Notes: generated by a model from the letters alone, not told the origin. Counted from the first letter of the stretch, positions 8,141 through 16,185 are shown. The stretch is DNA of 22,368 nt from CAYUVF01 sp964448045 (GCA_964448045.1 CAYUVF010000065.1:1-22368), one strand, 5' to 3'. Numbers and translations: made by a program.

Positions 8141-8462
8141 AGTCGAAATTGAATGTCTGTTCGATTCAGTGCATGTCGGTCGGAGTGCCCGAGCGCATCG
8201 CTGCGTATGTCGTTAGACTGAGGGCTCAAGAACAATGCCGCCCCCTCTTTGTGGGAGGAGTCCGCCACATTGGCAGAGGACCGGCAGCGATTCGGCGTGC
8301 GGGTGAACAGGCACGTGTCGGAAATGACGGGCCGTGCGCCAGATCGGCTGAAAAGTTTGCAGGCCGGCCGCGCGCTGGAGCCGAGCGGGCTTTGTCCTCC
8401 GTTCCATAAAATCCCGATGAGGTTCGGAAATCCTGCGCCGTCATGCGTATATTAATTTCCTG
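8141..8462. other. Divergent intergenic region dnaK / pgsA
   Basis: This 322-bp gap carries the promoters for dnaK (minus) and probably pgsA (plus). Short overlapping open frames on both strands have no recognisable product and I do not call them. No CIRCE-type repeat (TTAGCACTC-N9-GAGTGCTAA) is present. The only suggestive element is the TATATT box near 8448. Confidence 0.6.
8448..8453 (+). promoter_or_regulatory. Candidate -10 box for pgsA
   Basis: TATATT (then AAT) lies in an otherwise GC-rich region, 9 bp before the first pgsA ATG at 8463. No convincing -35 element accompanies it. If used, the transcript would be essentially leaderless for the first ATG, or have a leader of about 20 nt for the second at 8481. 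Confidence 0.3.
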
Positions 8463-9086
8463 ATGGCAACGACTGGAACGATGCGTCACATTCCGAACGT
8501 TCTCACGGTCGCCCGCATTCTGCTGACGCCGCTGGTGCTTCTGCTCCTGACGACGGAAACGCTGGCGGCGCAGACCGGTGCAGTGGCGCTCTTTATGGCG
8601 GCCTCGGCCTCGGATTACTACGACGGGAAGCTCGCGCGCCAGATGGAAGCGCGTTCGCGCCTCGGGAAGTTTCTCGACCCGTTTGCCGATAAGGTGCTGG
8701 TGCTCGGCACGTTCATCACGCTCGCCGTCCTGGAGCCGCAGGCCGTGCCCTGGTGGGCCGTGCTGCTTATCGCCGTGCGCGATGCCATGGTGACGGGCCT
8801 GCGCACCTGGGCCGAGTCGACCGGGCGCACCATCCGCACGCTGCCGGCGGCCAAGGCGAAGACGCTCACGCAGCTCTTCTTTCTTTTCTGTATGCTCGTT
8901 CTGCTGATGGCGCGCTTCCTCCCCGAGCCCATCCAATCGGGCGCGTATGGGGTGCTCAACAGCCCCATTCCCTTTATTGCGCTGATGGCCGTAGTAGCCT
9001 TCACGCTGGTAACCGGCGCGATGTATTTCATGCGCCTGGAGCACGTCCGTCCGCCCAGTCGTTCGCCCTCCGAGCGCCCATCCTGA
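8463..9086 (+). CDS. pgsA: CDP-diacylglycerol-glycerol-3-phosphate 3-phosphatidyltransferase
   Basis: This inner-membrane enzyme transfers the phosphatidyl group from CDP-diacylglycerol to glycerol-3-phosphate, the committed step to phosphatidylglycerol. The 207-residue product shows the complete CDP-alcohol phosphotransferase motif D-x2-DG-x2-AR-x8-G-x3-D-x3-D: D51, D54-G55, A58-R59, G68, D72 and D76. Hydrophobic segments lie near residues 15-30, 38-50, 75-100, 140-155 and 175-195. The start of family homology is RHIPNVLTVARI, so the ATG at 8481 (residue 7) is an equally good start. pyrE begins 31 bp downstream, suggesting co-transcription. The head-group acceptor is inferred from the N-terminal PNVLTVAR signature. 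Confidence 0.9.
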   Translation: MATTGTMRHIPNVLTVARILLTPLVLLLLTTETLAAQTGAVALFMAASASDYYDGKLARQMEARSRLGKFLDPFADKVLVLGTFITLAVLEPQAVPWWAVLLIAVRDAMVTGLRTWAESTGRTIRTLPAAKAKTLTQLFFLFCMLVLLMARFLPEPIQSGAYGVLNSPIPFIALMAVVAFTLVTGAMYFMRLEHVRPPSRSPSERPS

Positions 9087-9117
9087 TGCTCTCGCCGTAT
9101 TGACCCGTCCCGCTGTT

Positions 9118-9774
9118 ATGCCGTCCTCCCGCCCGCTCTCCCGTGCCCGCCGCATCGCCGACGACCTGCTCACCATTGAGGCCGTCGCCCTGGCCCCGGA
9201 CGAGCCCTTCACCTGGTCCTCGGGCCTGCGTGCGCCCATCTACTGCGACAACCGGCTGACGCTGGCGCACCCGCGCATCCGGCGGGGGATTACGCAAGGG
9301 TTCGAGCATCTGGTCGAGGCGCAGCAGCTTGCACCCGACGTGATCGCGGGGACCGCAACGGCCGGTATCCCGCATGCCGCGTGGCTCGCCGATCGCCTCA
9401 ACCGCCCGATGGCGTACGTCCGCTCGGAGCGCAAAGAGCACGGGCGCAAGAATCAGATTGAGGGGCGCGTGGCGGCGGGGCAGCGCGTGGTCGTGATCGA
9501 AGACCTGATCTCCACGGGCGGATCGGCGCTCGGGGCAGTGCGGGCGCTTCGCAAGGCCGGAGCCGTCGTGCCGGCGGTGCTGGCCATCTTCACGTACGAA
9601 CTCGACGCCGCGGCCAGCGCCTTCGCTGAGGCCGAGGTGCCGCTCACCACGCTGACGACGTTCTCGGTCCTCCGCGACGTCGCCCGCGATACGGGCCGGC
9701 TCAGCGACGACGCTGTACGCAGCCTCGATGCCTGGCGCGACGATCCCGCCGGATGGTCCGATCGCCAGACCTGA
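9118..9774 (+). CDS. pyrE: Orotate phosphoribosyltransferase
   Basis: PyrE joins orotate to PRPP to give orotidine monophosphate in de novo pyrimidine synthesis. The 218-residue product has the substrate segment FTWSSGLRAPIYCDNR (31-46), the catalytic flexible loop YVRSERKEHGRKNQIEG (100-116) and the PRPP-binding motif RVVVIEDLISTGGSA (123-137), all as in the family. I chose the ATG at 9118 over a TTG at 9100 because the extra six residues show no conservation. It sits 31 bp after pgsA and 43 bp before cinA on the same strand, in a tight gene run. The C-terminal 50 residues are Asp-rich, as in neighbouring proteins. Confidence 0.95.
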   Translation: MPSSRPLSRARRIADDLLTIEAVALAPDEPFTWSSGLRAPIYCDNRLTLAHPRIRRGITQGFEHLVEAQQLAPDVIAGTATAGIPHAAWLADRLNRPMAYVRSERKEHGRKNQIEGRVAAGQRVVVIEDLISTGGSALGAVRALRKAGAVVPAVLAIFTYELDAAASAFAEAEVPLTTLTTFSVLRDVARDTGRLSDDAVRSLDAWRDDPAGWSDRQT

Positions 9775-9817
9775 TCGCGCAGCCCCGTCCTCTTTAGACC
9801 GACCCATACTGCACGTT

Positions 9818-11095
9818 ATGAAGGCGCATCTACTCACTATCGGCGATGAGCTGCTGATTGGCCAGACGGTCAACACCAATGCCGCCTGGCTCGGCGAACA
9901 GTTGAGTCTGCTGGGCCTCCACGTGGCGCGGGCGACGACGGTGGGCGATCAGGAGGACGTGCTGCGCGAGGCGCTCGATGACGCCTTCGACACGGCCGAT
10001 CTCGTGATCACCACTGGCGGCCTCGGGCCCACGCACGACGACATTACCAAAAAGGTTGTTGCCCACTATCTCAATCAGCCGCTTCGCGAACACGAAGGCA
10101 TCCTGGAGCAGCTCCGCGACTACTACGCCCGTACAGGGCGCGACATTCCCGAGGCAGCGCGCGGATTAGCGCTCGTGCCGGCTGATTTCGACCTGCTGGA
10201 GAATCCCGTAGGAACGGCGCCTGGCTTGTGGTTCGCCGGATCGGTGGACGGCCGTGAGCGCCTGCTGGCGGTGCTGCCGGGCGTCCCGCAGGAGATGAAA
10301 GGAATCGTCCGCGACGCGCTCATCCCCCGGCTAAAAACGCGCGGCGATCTGCAGACGGTGGTGCACCGGACCTTGCTGACGACCGGCATCGGGGAGTCGA
10401 GCCTGCAGGAGAAGATCGGCGACATCGTCGAGGATCTGCGCGAGAGCGTTCACCTGGCTTATCTGCCCTCGACCAGCGGCGTACGCTTGCGATTGACCGC
10501 CTTCGGCAGCAGCCGCAGCGAAGCCGAGGCGCACCTGCAGGCCGTTGAAGCGCGCCTCCGCGAGCGCGCCGGGAAGTATATCTTCGGCACGGGTGATGAT
10601 ACCCTCGAAGGCGTGCTGGGGGCCATGCTGACCGAGCGCGGGCTGACCCTCGCCACCGCCGAGAGCTGCACGGGCGGCTTCGTCGCGCATCGGTTGACGA
10701 ACGTGAGCGGCTCCTCGGCCTATTTCGTGGGCAGCGTGGTTTCGTACGCGAATGCCGTCAAGCGGAATCAGTTGGGCGTGAGCGCGGCGGCGCTGGAGGA
10801 GTACGGTGCCGTCAGTGAACCGGTGGCGCGGCAGATGGCCCGCGGCGTCCGCGAGGCGCTCGGCACCGACATCGGCATCGCCACGACGGGCATTGCCGGA
10901 CCCACCGGCGGCACGCCCGACAAGCCCGTCGGCACCCTCTGGCTCGGCTACGCCGATGCCGACACGACGCGCGCCGTGGAACTCCATTTCACGCAGGATC
11001 GCACGCTCAACAAGGAGCTGTTCAGTACCTCAGCGTTAGAGCTGATCCGCCGGCAGCTCTTGCGCCGGGAAGAGGAGACGGCCCCGGCATCATAA
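9818..11095 (+). CDS. cinA: CinA: competence/damage-inducible protein, nicotinamide-nucleotide amidohydrolase
   Basis: A 425-residue two-domain protein. The N-terminal MoCF/COG1058 domain (about 1-170; DELLIGQTVNTNAAWLGEQL, TTGGLGPTHDD) acts on ADP-ribose-type nucleotides in characterised members. The C-terminal PncC domain (about 260-415) has TAESCTGG with the expected catalytic S283, then GSSAYFVGSVVSYAN and TTGIAGPTGG. PncC deamidates NMN to NaMN, recycling NAD breakdown products. The ATG at 9818 begins MKAHLLTIGDELL, the universal N-terminus; an in-frame upstream start would overlap pyrE. It is followed by recA after 205 bp, the widespread cinA-recA arrangement, although recA here appears to have its own promoter region. 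Confidence 0.95.
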   Translation: MKAHLLTIGDELLIGQTVNTNAAWLGEQLSLLGLHVARATTVGDQEDVLREALDDAFDTADLVITTGGLGPTHDDITKKVVAHYLNQPLREHEGILEQLRDYYARTGRDIPEAARGLALVPADFDLLENPVGTAPGLWFAGSVDGRERLLAVLPGVPQEMKGIVRDALIPRLKTRGDLQTVVHRTLLTTGIGESSLQEKIGDIVEDLRESVHLAYLPSTSGVRLRLTAFGSSRSEAEAHLQAVEARLRERAGKYIFGTGDDTLEGVLGAMLTERGLTLATAESCTGGFVAHRLTNVSGSSAYFVGSVVSYANAVKRNQLGVSAAALEEYGAVSEPVARQMARGVREALGTDIGIATTGIAGPTGGTPDKPVGTLWLGYADADTTRAVELHFTQDRTLNKELFSTSALELIRRQLLRREEETAPAS

Positions 11096-11143
11096 TAAGT
11101 GAACCGTGCGAGGCAAATCCGGGTGGAACGAGGCGCTGTCCAA

Positions 11144-11157
11144 AACATGTGTATGTT
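11144..11157. promoter_or_regulatory. Palindrome upstream of recA, candidate SOS operator
   Basis: AACAT-GTGT-ATGTT is a 5+4+5 palindrome in the cinA-recA gap, 143 bp before the recA ATG. It overlaps TATGTTGG, a partial match to the TAnnTTTG promoter element. It matches neither the E. coli (CTGT-N8-ACAG) nor the Bacillus (GAAC-N4-GTTC) LexA box exactly, so operator function is a suggestion from position only. Confidence 0.35.
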
Positions 11158-11300
11158 GGGTGCGGGCAGGACCAATCCGGCGCTCCAATCGTTGCATGCC
11201 TGCGCTCGACGTTATGATTTGAGTGAGTTTGGTGTCTACCCCGCCGGGCACGGCTTCAGGGCTCGCTCTTGGCTTTCTTACTGATACCCACTGATAGACC

Positions 11301-12356
11301 ATGGCAAACGACAACGGATCGGCCAAAAAGAAGGCGCTCGATTTGGCCGTCAAGCAAATTCAGCGCGACCACGGCAAGGGGTCAATCATGCGGATGGGGG
11401 ACGAGCCCAACCGCAAGGTTAACGTGATCCCGACGGGCTCACTCACGCTCGATCATGCCTTGGGCGTGGGCGGCGTGCCGCGCGGACGCATCGTCGAGAT
11501 TTACGGCCCAGAGTCGTCCGGCAAGACGACGCTCGCGCAGCACATCATCGCCGAGGCGCAAAAGCTGGGCGGGACCTGCGCGTTCGTCGACGCCGAGCAC
11601 GCCCTCGACCCCAACTACGCCGAAGCGCTGGGCATCGACATCGACGGTCTGCTCATTTCACAGCCCGACACGGGCGAGCAGGCGCTCAACATCACCGATA
11701 CGCTGGTGCGCAGCGGTGCGCTCGACGTCATCGTCATCGACTCGGTTTCGGCGCTGGTGCCGGAGGCCGAGCTGGAAGGCGACATGGGCGACTCGCACGT
11801 CGGCCTGCAGGCTCGCCTGATGAGCCAGGCCCTCCGCAAGCTGGCGGGTACCATCAACCGCACGAAGACGGTGCTCATCTTCATCAACCAGCTGCGTATG
11901 AAGATCGGCGTCATGTTCGGTAGCCCAGAGACGACCTCCGGCGGGCGGGCGCTCAAGTTCTACTCCTCGGTGCGGCTGGACATCCGCCGGGTCGGCGCCG
12001 TCAAGGACGGCAAGGACGTGATTGGCAACCGGACGCGCGTTCGCGTCAAGAAGAACAAGGTCGCGCCGCCGTTCCGCGAGGCCGAGTTCGACATCATCTA
12101 CGGCGAGGGGATCTCCTCGCTCGGTGAGCTGATCGACCTTGGCTCCGAAAACGACATCATTGAGAAGCGCGGCTCGTGGTATTCCTATGACGGCGACACC
12201 ATCGCACAGGGCCGCGAGGCGACGATCGAGTGGCTCCGCGAGAACGACGACGAGCGCAAGCAGATCAAGCACGAGATCCGCAAGGAGCTGGGCATGGTCG
12301 ACGAGGATGATGAGGCCGAAGCCGCCGAAGAAGAGGCCGAAACGGAAGAGGCGTGA
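11301..12356 (+). CDS. recA: Recombinase RecA
   Basis: RecA forms ATP-dependent filaments on single-stranded DNA, drives strand exchange and stimulates LexA cleavage. The 351-residue product has the Walker A GPESSGKTT (69-77), the conserved VDAEHALDP, VIVIDSVSALVPEAELEG, the L1/L2 DNA-binding region including MGDSHVGLQARLMSQALRK and FINQLRMKIGVMFGSPETTSGG, and a strongly acidic tail (DEDDEAEAAEEEAETEEA), typical of RecA and exaggerated here. The ATG at 11301 is the standard start (MANDN...KKKALDLAVKQIQ). No intein or frameshift is present. It follows cinA after 205 bp and is followed by a hairpin terminator. Confidence 0.98.
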   Translation: MANDNGSAKKKALDLAVKQIQRDHGKGSIMRMGDEPNRKVNVIPTGSLTLDHALGVGGVPRGRIVEIYGPESSGKTTLAQHIIAEAQKLGGTCAFVDAEHALDPNYAEALGIDIDGLLISQPDTGEQALNITDTLVRSGALDVIVIDSVSALVPEAELEGDMGDSHVGLQARLMSQALRKLAGTINRTKTVLIFINQLRMKIGVMFGSPETTSGGRALKFYSSVRLDIRRVGAVKDGKDVIGNRTRVRVKKNKVAPPFREAEFDIIYGEGISSLGELIDLGSENDIIEKRGSWYSYDGDTIAQGREATIEWLRENDDERKQIKHEIRKELGMVDEDDEAEAAEEEAETEEA

Positions 12357-12392
12357 TGTGTCTTGCACGCCCTCAACTGTACGCATTCAACG

Positions 12393-12435
12393 GAGCGCCG
12401 CTCGGGCCGAGGCCGGGGCGGCGCTCGCTATTTTA
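12393..12435 (+). terminator. Terminator after recA
   Basis: GAGCGCCGC (12393-12401) and GCGGCGCTC (12418-12426) form a perfect 9-bp stem; the 16-nt interior can pair further (GGCC/GGCC). A short T-rich tail (TATTTTA) follows. It ends about 10 bp before the start of the PAP2 gene, so read-through into that gene may be limited. Confidence 0.65.
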
Positions 12436-12444
12436 GCCCCCGCG

Positions 12445-13179
12445 ATGATGCGCCGATGCGCCCTCCATATGCTGATGGCGGTGGTGCTCGGACTGAGCAG
12501 CACCGGTACACCGGGACCGGGCCATGCGCAGCCGGCTCCCGCCGGTGAGCCGGATCGGATGGCAGAATCCACCGCCGATCGGCGCGTGCTGCGGGCTGTG
12601 TACCATGTCGAGGCGCCTGCGCTGCGCATCACGATGCGGGCGGCGGATGCCTCGGCGTTTCCAGTGTACTATGGCGCGCCGGTGGCCGCATGGGGCGGGG
12701 CTGGGCTGATCCGTGACACCAACCACTTTGCGGATGCCTATCGCCTCACGGTGACGCAGGCTGCGACGTACGGTAGCGTGCTCGCCCTGAAGCGCCTGAT
12801 CCGGCGGCCGCGGCCGTATCAGGCCATCCCCGGCATCTGCGCCCGAAAACCGCAGTTTCAGCGGGGCGGAGCGGAACGCGGAAGCCTTGCGATGCCATCG
12901 GGGCACGCCTCGCTCGCGGCGGCCCTTGTGACGTCGTGGAGTCTGTCGCACCCGAAGTGGTATGTGATTGCTCCGGGAGCGGTGTGGGCCTCGTCGGTCG
13001 CGCTCAGCCGCGTCTGGCTGGGGGTGCATTATCCGAGCGATATCCTGGCAGGCATGCTCCTGGGGACGGGCATCGGCGTGGGCGTGCATTGGCTTGGCCC
13101 GGCCCTGACGCCGGCCTTTTTGGAGGATGAGGACGGTGGGGCTCCGCCGCCGATGCTGAATGTACAGATCCGCTTTTGA
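12445..13179 (+). CDS. Secreted/periplasmic PAP2-family phosphatase
   Basis: A 244-residue type 2 phosphatidic acid phosphatase. The three signature motifs are intact: KRLIRRPRP (116-124), PSGH (151-154) and SRVWLGVHYPSD (188-199) with catalytic His154, His195 and Asp199. A signal peptide or anchor covers residues 1 to about 28 (MLMAVVLGLSS, cleavage near GHA-Q). The family dephosphorylates lipid phosphates such as undecaprenyl-PP, phosphatidate or PGP; the proximity of pgsA 3.4 kb upstream is too weak to assign PGP. Two adjacent ATGs (12445, 12448) are possible; the first is used. The stop lies 12 bp from the convergent exonuclease stop. Unusually, the core appears to have few long hydrophobic helices compared with integral PAP2 enzymes. 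Confidence 0.85.
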   Translation: MMRRCALHMLMAVVLGLSSTGTPGPGHAQPAPAGEPDRMAESTADRRVLRAVYHVEAPALRITMRAADASAFPVYYGAPVAAWGGAGLIRDTNHFADAYRLTVTQAATYGSVLALKRLIRRPRPYQAIPGICARKPQFQRGGAERGSLAMPSGHASLAAALVTSWSLSHPKWYVIAPGAVWASSVALSRVWLGVHYPSDILAGMLLGTGIGVGVHWLGPALTPAFLEDEDGGAPPPMLNVQIRF

Positions 13180-13191
13180 GGGACGCGGCGA

Positions 13192-13860
13192 TCAGCGCAG
13201 GAGATGGCGGAGTGCAAGGGCCTCGTCGCCGGCCCAGTGGGCTGCCATCGCGAGGAATAGCTCGGCGGTGGCGAGGGCATCCGAGAGAGCATTGTGCGCC
13301 GGATACCGGGGCAAGCCGTAGGCGTGACGCAGCGCATGTAGCCGGAAGGCGCCGTCGCGCGGCTCGCCGCGGGTGGAGCGATCACGGCGCTGCCCGAGCG
13401 CGAGCGTATCGACTACGCGCACGTTGAGCGGCACGCCCCAGCACGAGCGGCAGGCCGCGTGCAAAAAGCGGAGGTCAAGCGGTGCGTGATGGAGGAGGAG
13501 CACGCGCTCCGCCAGCGCATCGAGCACATCGGCGAGGGCCGGTTCGAGCGCCTCGCCATCGTCCAGTGCGGCGTCGACAATGCCGTGGATGGTTGCGCTC
13601 TGGGCAACGGAGCCGTCGATGCGCACAAGCGTGTGCTGTGCCTCAGCCATCCGGATGCGCCCGGCGCGAATGGGCACGTAGCCGATGGAGGCGATCTGGT
13701 CGGTGGAGGGGTCGAGGCCGGTCGTCTCCAGGTCGAGTGCGAGGAACTCGGTAGTGCGGACGTCGGCGCGGGGGGAAGGGAGCGGCGTCGCGAGAAAATC
13801 TGCCATCGGCCCCTCCGCAAGGTGGGTGCGCAGCCAGTACCGTTGGAGTGTCGTCCACAT
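13192..13860 (-). CDS. DEDDh 3'-5' exonuclease (DnaQ/Pol III epsilon-like)
   Basis: A 222-residue exonuclease of the RNase T/DnaQ superfamily. Exo I motif is LDLETTG with D43 and E45; Exo II contains HHAPLDLRFLH; Exo III is AHNALSDALATAELF, with His and Asp five residues apart as in the DEDDh class. It removes nucleotides from 3' ends of DNA or RNA; it lacks polymerase-associated or clamp-binding extensions, so it is unlikely to be the replicative epsilon subunit. The start at 13860 keeps the segment TLQRYWLRTHLAEGPMADFLA, which looks family-like; a second ATG lies at 13806. It begins 13 bp after the DUF294 gene stop, forming a two-gene operon. Confidence 0.85.
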   Translation of the reverse strand: MWTTLQRYWLRTHLAEGPMADFLATPLPSPRADVRTTEFLALDLETTGLDPSTDQIASIGYVPIRAGRIRMAEAQHTLVRIDGSVAQSATIHGIVDAALDDGEALEPALADVLDALAERVLLLHHAPLDLRFLHAACRSCWGVPLNVRVVDTLALGQRRDRSTRGEPRDGAFRLHALRHAYGLPRYPAHNALSDALATAELFLAMAAHWAGDEALALRHLLR

Positions 13861-13873
13861 CGCGGAGGCGGAA

Positions 13874-15757
13874 TCAGGAGATGAAGCTCGTCTGATAGCG
13901 TTGCTCCAGCGCCGATTGCATCCGGCTGATGATCTTGAAGGCGTCTTTGAGGTGACGCCGCTCGAAATCGGAGAGAGAATCGGGCGGTACGAAGTTGTTG
14001 GGCTCATTCCCCGCGCGCAGGTGGTGCGCTTGATGGCGGAGGCGGACCATCGCGATGAATTCGAACGCGTCCCGCAGGTTAGCGGCATCCGAGGCGGCGA
14101 TGCCCCCTGTGGTTTCGAGCGCATCGAGCCGGTCGGTGGTGTTTACGGCGTCGATGCCGTGGGCGAGGGCGTGAATCCGCGCGATATCGACGGCCGGGAC
14201 GACGCCGTTGTGCTTGAGGTCGAGCGTATCGCCGTGGTCGCCGTGCTTCTTGAGGACGAACTGCCGGAAGAAGCCGAGGGGCGGCTCGAACTTGAGCGCG
14301 TTGACCGTCAGGCTGGCGAGGAAAATCGAGTTGTTTTTGCACTGATCGAGCACGTCGCCGCGGAGGCGGCGCGTCAAGCCCGCATCGCCGCGGAGGTGGC
14401 GCATGTCGAAGAAGATGCTGGCGTGCATGAGCGCCTTCGGGTGGGGCTCCTGAATCCACTCGTCGAAGTAGCTGCGCCAGGTGGCCAGTGGCTGCCGCCA
14501 CCGATCGGTCGTGGCCATCACCTCGCCGGGGCAGTAAGCGTAGCCGCAGGCGTGAAGGCCATCCGAAACGAATGTGGCGAGCTGCTCGAAGTAGGCGTCG
14601 TGCCCGGGTTCGACGGCATCGGCGAGGAGCAGGGCGTGATCCTGGTCGGAGTGGGCGGTTTGCTCCTGGCGGGCCTGCGAGCCGAGGGTGAGCCAGGCGT
14701 AGGGTACGGGCGGATCGCCCAACTGCGTCTCGGCCAGTTCAATCAGCCGCTGTGTGATGGCGTCGGTGACGGCGGTGACGACGCGGGTGATGTCGTCGGC
14801 CCGGGCATCGGCCTCGACGAGCTGGATGACCACCTCCGGCAGCCGCCCGCTCACCGCAGCGAGATCGTCGACCGAATCCTGCTTCCAGACGGATCCGACG
14901 AGGTACACCGGGTTGTCGGCCTGCAGGCGCATCAGGTCGGTGGTGGTGACGACGCCGCGGAGGATCTCGCCATCGACGACGGGCAGGTGGTGGACGTTGT
15001 GGCGGCTCATCACGAGCAGCGCCTCGAAAGCGTACGCGTCCGATTCGATCGTGACCGGATCGGCCGTCATGACCTCGGACACGGGATGGTCGAGCGCCAC
15101 TTCGGCCGCGACGACGCGGTTGCGCAAATCGCGATCGGTGACGATCCCGCGCAGCCGTCCCTCGGACTGGATCAGCAGCGAAGACACGCGAGCGGTGCGC
15201 ATCTGCCGGGCAGCCGACCGGATCGAGGCATCGGGCACAGCCCAAACGGGATCGCGCGCAACCAGCGATCCGACGGTGGTGGTCAGCGCGGCATTGTTCT
15301 GCCGGCGCTCGTGCAGGGCGGCCTGGATGCGCTCGGCGTGGGCGCGGTTGAAGAAGTGATCGAACGCTTGGTCCTCGGCGCGCAGCTGGTCGAAGATCTC
15401 GGCCGGGAGCAGGTACAGCAGCGTGTCCTCGATGGTCCTGACGCGGCGGCTGGCAGTCGACTCGGTCAGCAGTGACGGGTAGCCGAAGTATTCGCCTTCG
15501 CCGAGGCGGGCGACGAGTGTGTCCTCCGCATCGTGCAGCTCCACGGCGCCGGTCCGAACGATGTAGAGCTGGTCGTTCGGGGCGTCCAGCCCCAAGACGG
15601 TGGTGCCCGCGCGGTGGTACTCGATCTGGAGGTGGCGAGCGGCATGGGCGCGCAGGCGGGGGGCCAGCGCATCGAAGGGGGCGTGGGCCGCGAGAAAATC
15701 TTTCAGTTCGGCAACTTCGACGTCTTCAACGGGCGCCGAGGCAGAGTCGCGAGGCAT
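13874..15757 (-). CDS. cNMP-binding / CBS / DUF294 nucleotidyltransferase-like signalling protein
   Basis: A 627-residue cytoplasmic protein with a chain of sensory domains and a nucleotidyltransferase-like module. A cyclic-nucleotide-binding-like domain occupies about 20-140 (LGEGEYFGYPSLLTES). A CBS pair follows at about 165-290 (ARVSSLLIQSEGRLRGIVTDRDLR; NVHHLPVVDGEILRGVVTTTDL). The DUF294 domain has the GlnD-like signature GSQAR-x-E (359-365) with D371 and D373 (HSDQD). A DUF294_C helical region ends the protein. The intact acidic pair suggests nucleotidyl transfer remains possible. Known relatives occur next to a DnaQ-like exonuclease, as here. Target and ligand are unknown; regulation by adenine nucleotides through CBS is inference. 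Confidence 0.88.
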   Translation of the reverse strand: MPRDSASAPVEDVEVAELKDFLAAHAPFDALAPRLRAHAARHLQIEYHRAGTTVLGLDAPNDQLYIVRTGAVELHDAEDTLVARLGEGEYFGYPSLLTESTASRRVRTIEDTLLYLLPAEIFDQLRAEDQAFDHFFNRAHAERIQAALHERRQNNAALTTTVGSLVARDPVWAVPDASIRSAARQMRTARVSSLLIQSEGRLRGIVTDRDLRNRVVAAEVALDHPVSEVMTADPVTIESDAYAFEALLVMSRHNVHHLPVVDGEILRGVVTTTDLMRLQADNPVYLVGSVWKQDSVDDLAAVSGRLPEVVIQLVEADARADDITRVVTAVTDAITQRLIELAETQLGDPPVPYAWLTLGSQARQEQTAHSDQDHALLLADAVEPGHDAYFEQLATFVSDGLHACGYAYCPGEVMATTDRWRQPLATWRSYFDEWIQEPHPKALMHASIFFDMRHLRGDAGLTRRLRGDVLDQCKNNSIFLASLTVNALKFEPPLGFFRQFVLKKHGDHGDTLDLKHNGVVPAVDIARIHALAHGIDAVNTTDRLDALETTGGIAASDAANLRDAFEFIAMVRLRHQAHHLRAGNEPNNFVPPDSLSDFERRHLKDAFKIISRMQSALEQRYQTSFIS

Positions 15758-15863
15758 GGCGAGGGGCGGCAGGGATCATCGAGGGGTCCTTCATCAAAGC
15801 TTAACGAGTGAGTCCGGCCAGAGTGCCCGGCGCGTCAAAGACGACGCGAAAGTGGGTAAACAC

Positions 15864-15896
15864 AAAAACGCCCGGCTGCACTAAGGCAACCGGGCG
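15864..15896 (-). terminator. Rho-independent terminator for the initiator tRNA
   Basis: On the minus strand, CGCCCGGTTGC pairs with GCAGCCGGGCG (11 bp, one G-U) around a CTTAGT loop, immediately followed by TTTTTGTGTTTA. It starts 8 bp after the tRNA end and separates it from the DUF294 operon. Confidence 0.92.
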
Positions 15897-15903
15897 CAGG
15901 TAG

Positions 15904-15976
<73 letters not shown>

Positions 15977-15992
15977 ATGTAAACCCTGAAGA

Positions 15993-16023
15993 GGCGCCGG
16001 GCCGAGCCCGCTGCGCCGTTTTT
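15993..16023 (+). terminator. Terminator-like hairpin on the plus strand beside the tRNA
   Basis: GGCGC (15993-15997) pairs with GCGCC (16013-16017), with an inner GGGC/GCCC stem and CGA loop, followed by GTTTTT (T-run 16019-16023). The T-run direction makes it a plus-strand terminator, yet the nearest upstream plus-strand gene stops at 13179. It may block antisense transcription, or be a leader structure of the tRNA transcript on the other strand. Confidence 0.6.
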
Positions 16024-16060
16024 CATTTCAGGCAATAGCAAATACCGTAGGGGTCAGGCT

Positions 16061-16087
16061 GTGTTCCAGGGCCGGATATCTGAACAC
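16061..16087. promoter_or_regulatory. Inverted repeat GTGTTC-N15-GAACAC
   Basis: A perfect 6-bp inverted repeat lies in the 267-bp divergent gap between the tRNA and the DUF1015 gene. Position and symmetry would suit an operator, but six bases can occur by chance. Confidence 0.2.
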
Positions 16088-16185
16088 GTATTTCATGTTG
16101 GGTCAATGGAGGGCGGTACCCTCGGCCATCGTGTTAACTTTTGATGGCGCGGCGGCGATGGGTATGCAGAATAGATGCGCGTTCG

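Noticed and set aside
6596..8152. 518-codon plus-strand open frame opposite dnaK
   Set aside because: Antisense frames opposite dnaK are a known artefact of its codon bias in GC-rich genomes; no recognisable domain.
8141..8462. CIRCE/HrcA heat-shock operator upstream of dnaK
   Set aside because: No TTAGCACTC-N9-GAGTGCTAA-like repeat is present in the 322-bp upstream region.
11096..11300. Classical LexA boxes (CTGT-N8-ACAG or GAAC-N4-GTTC) before recA
   Set aside because: Neither occurs in the gap; only the different palindrome at 11144-11157 was retained as a candidate.
13685..15475. 596-codon plus-strand open frame opposite the DUF294 gene
   Set aside because: The opposite strand encodes a complete multi-domain protein with intact motifs; the antisense product is low-complexity Val/Gly/Asp-rich.
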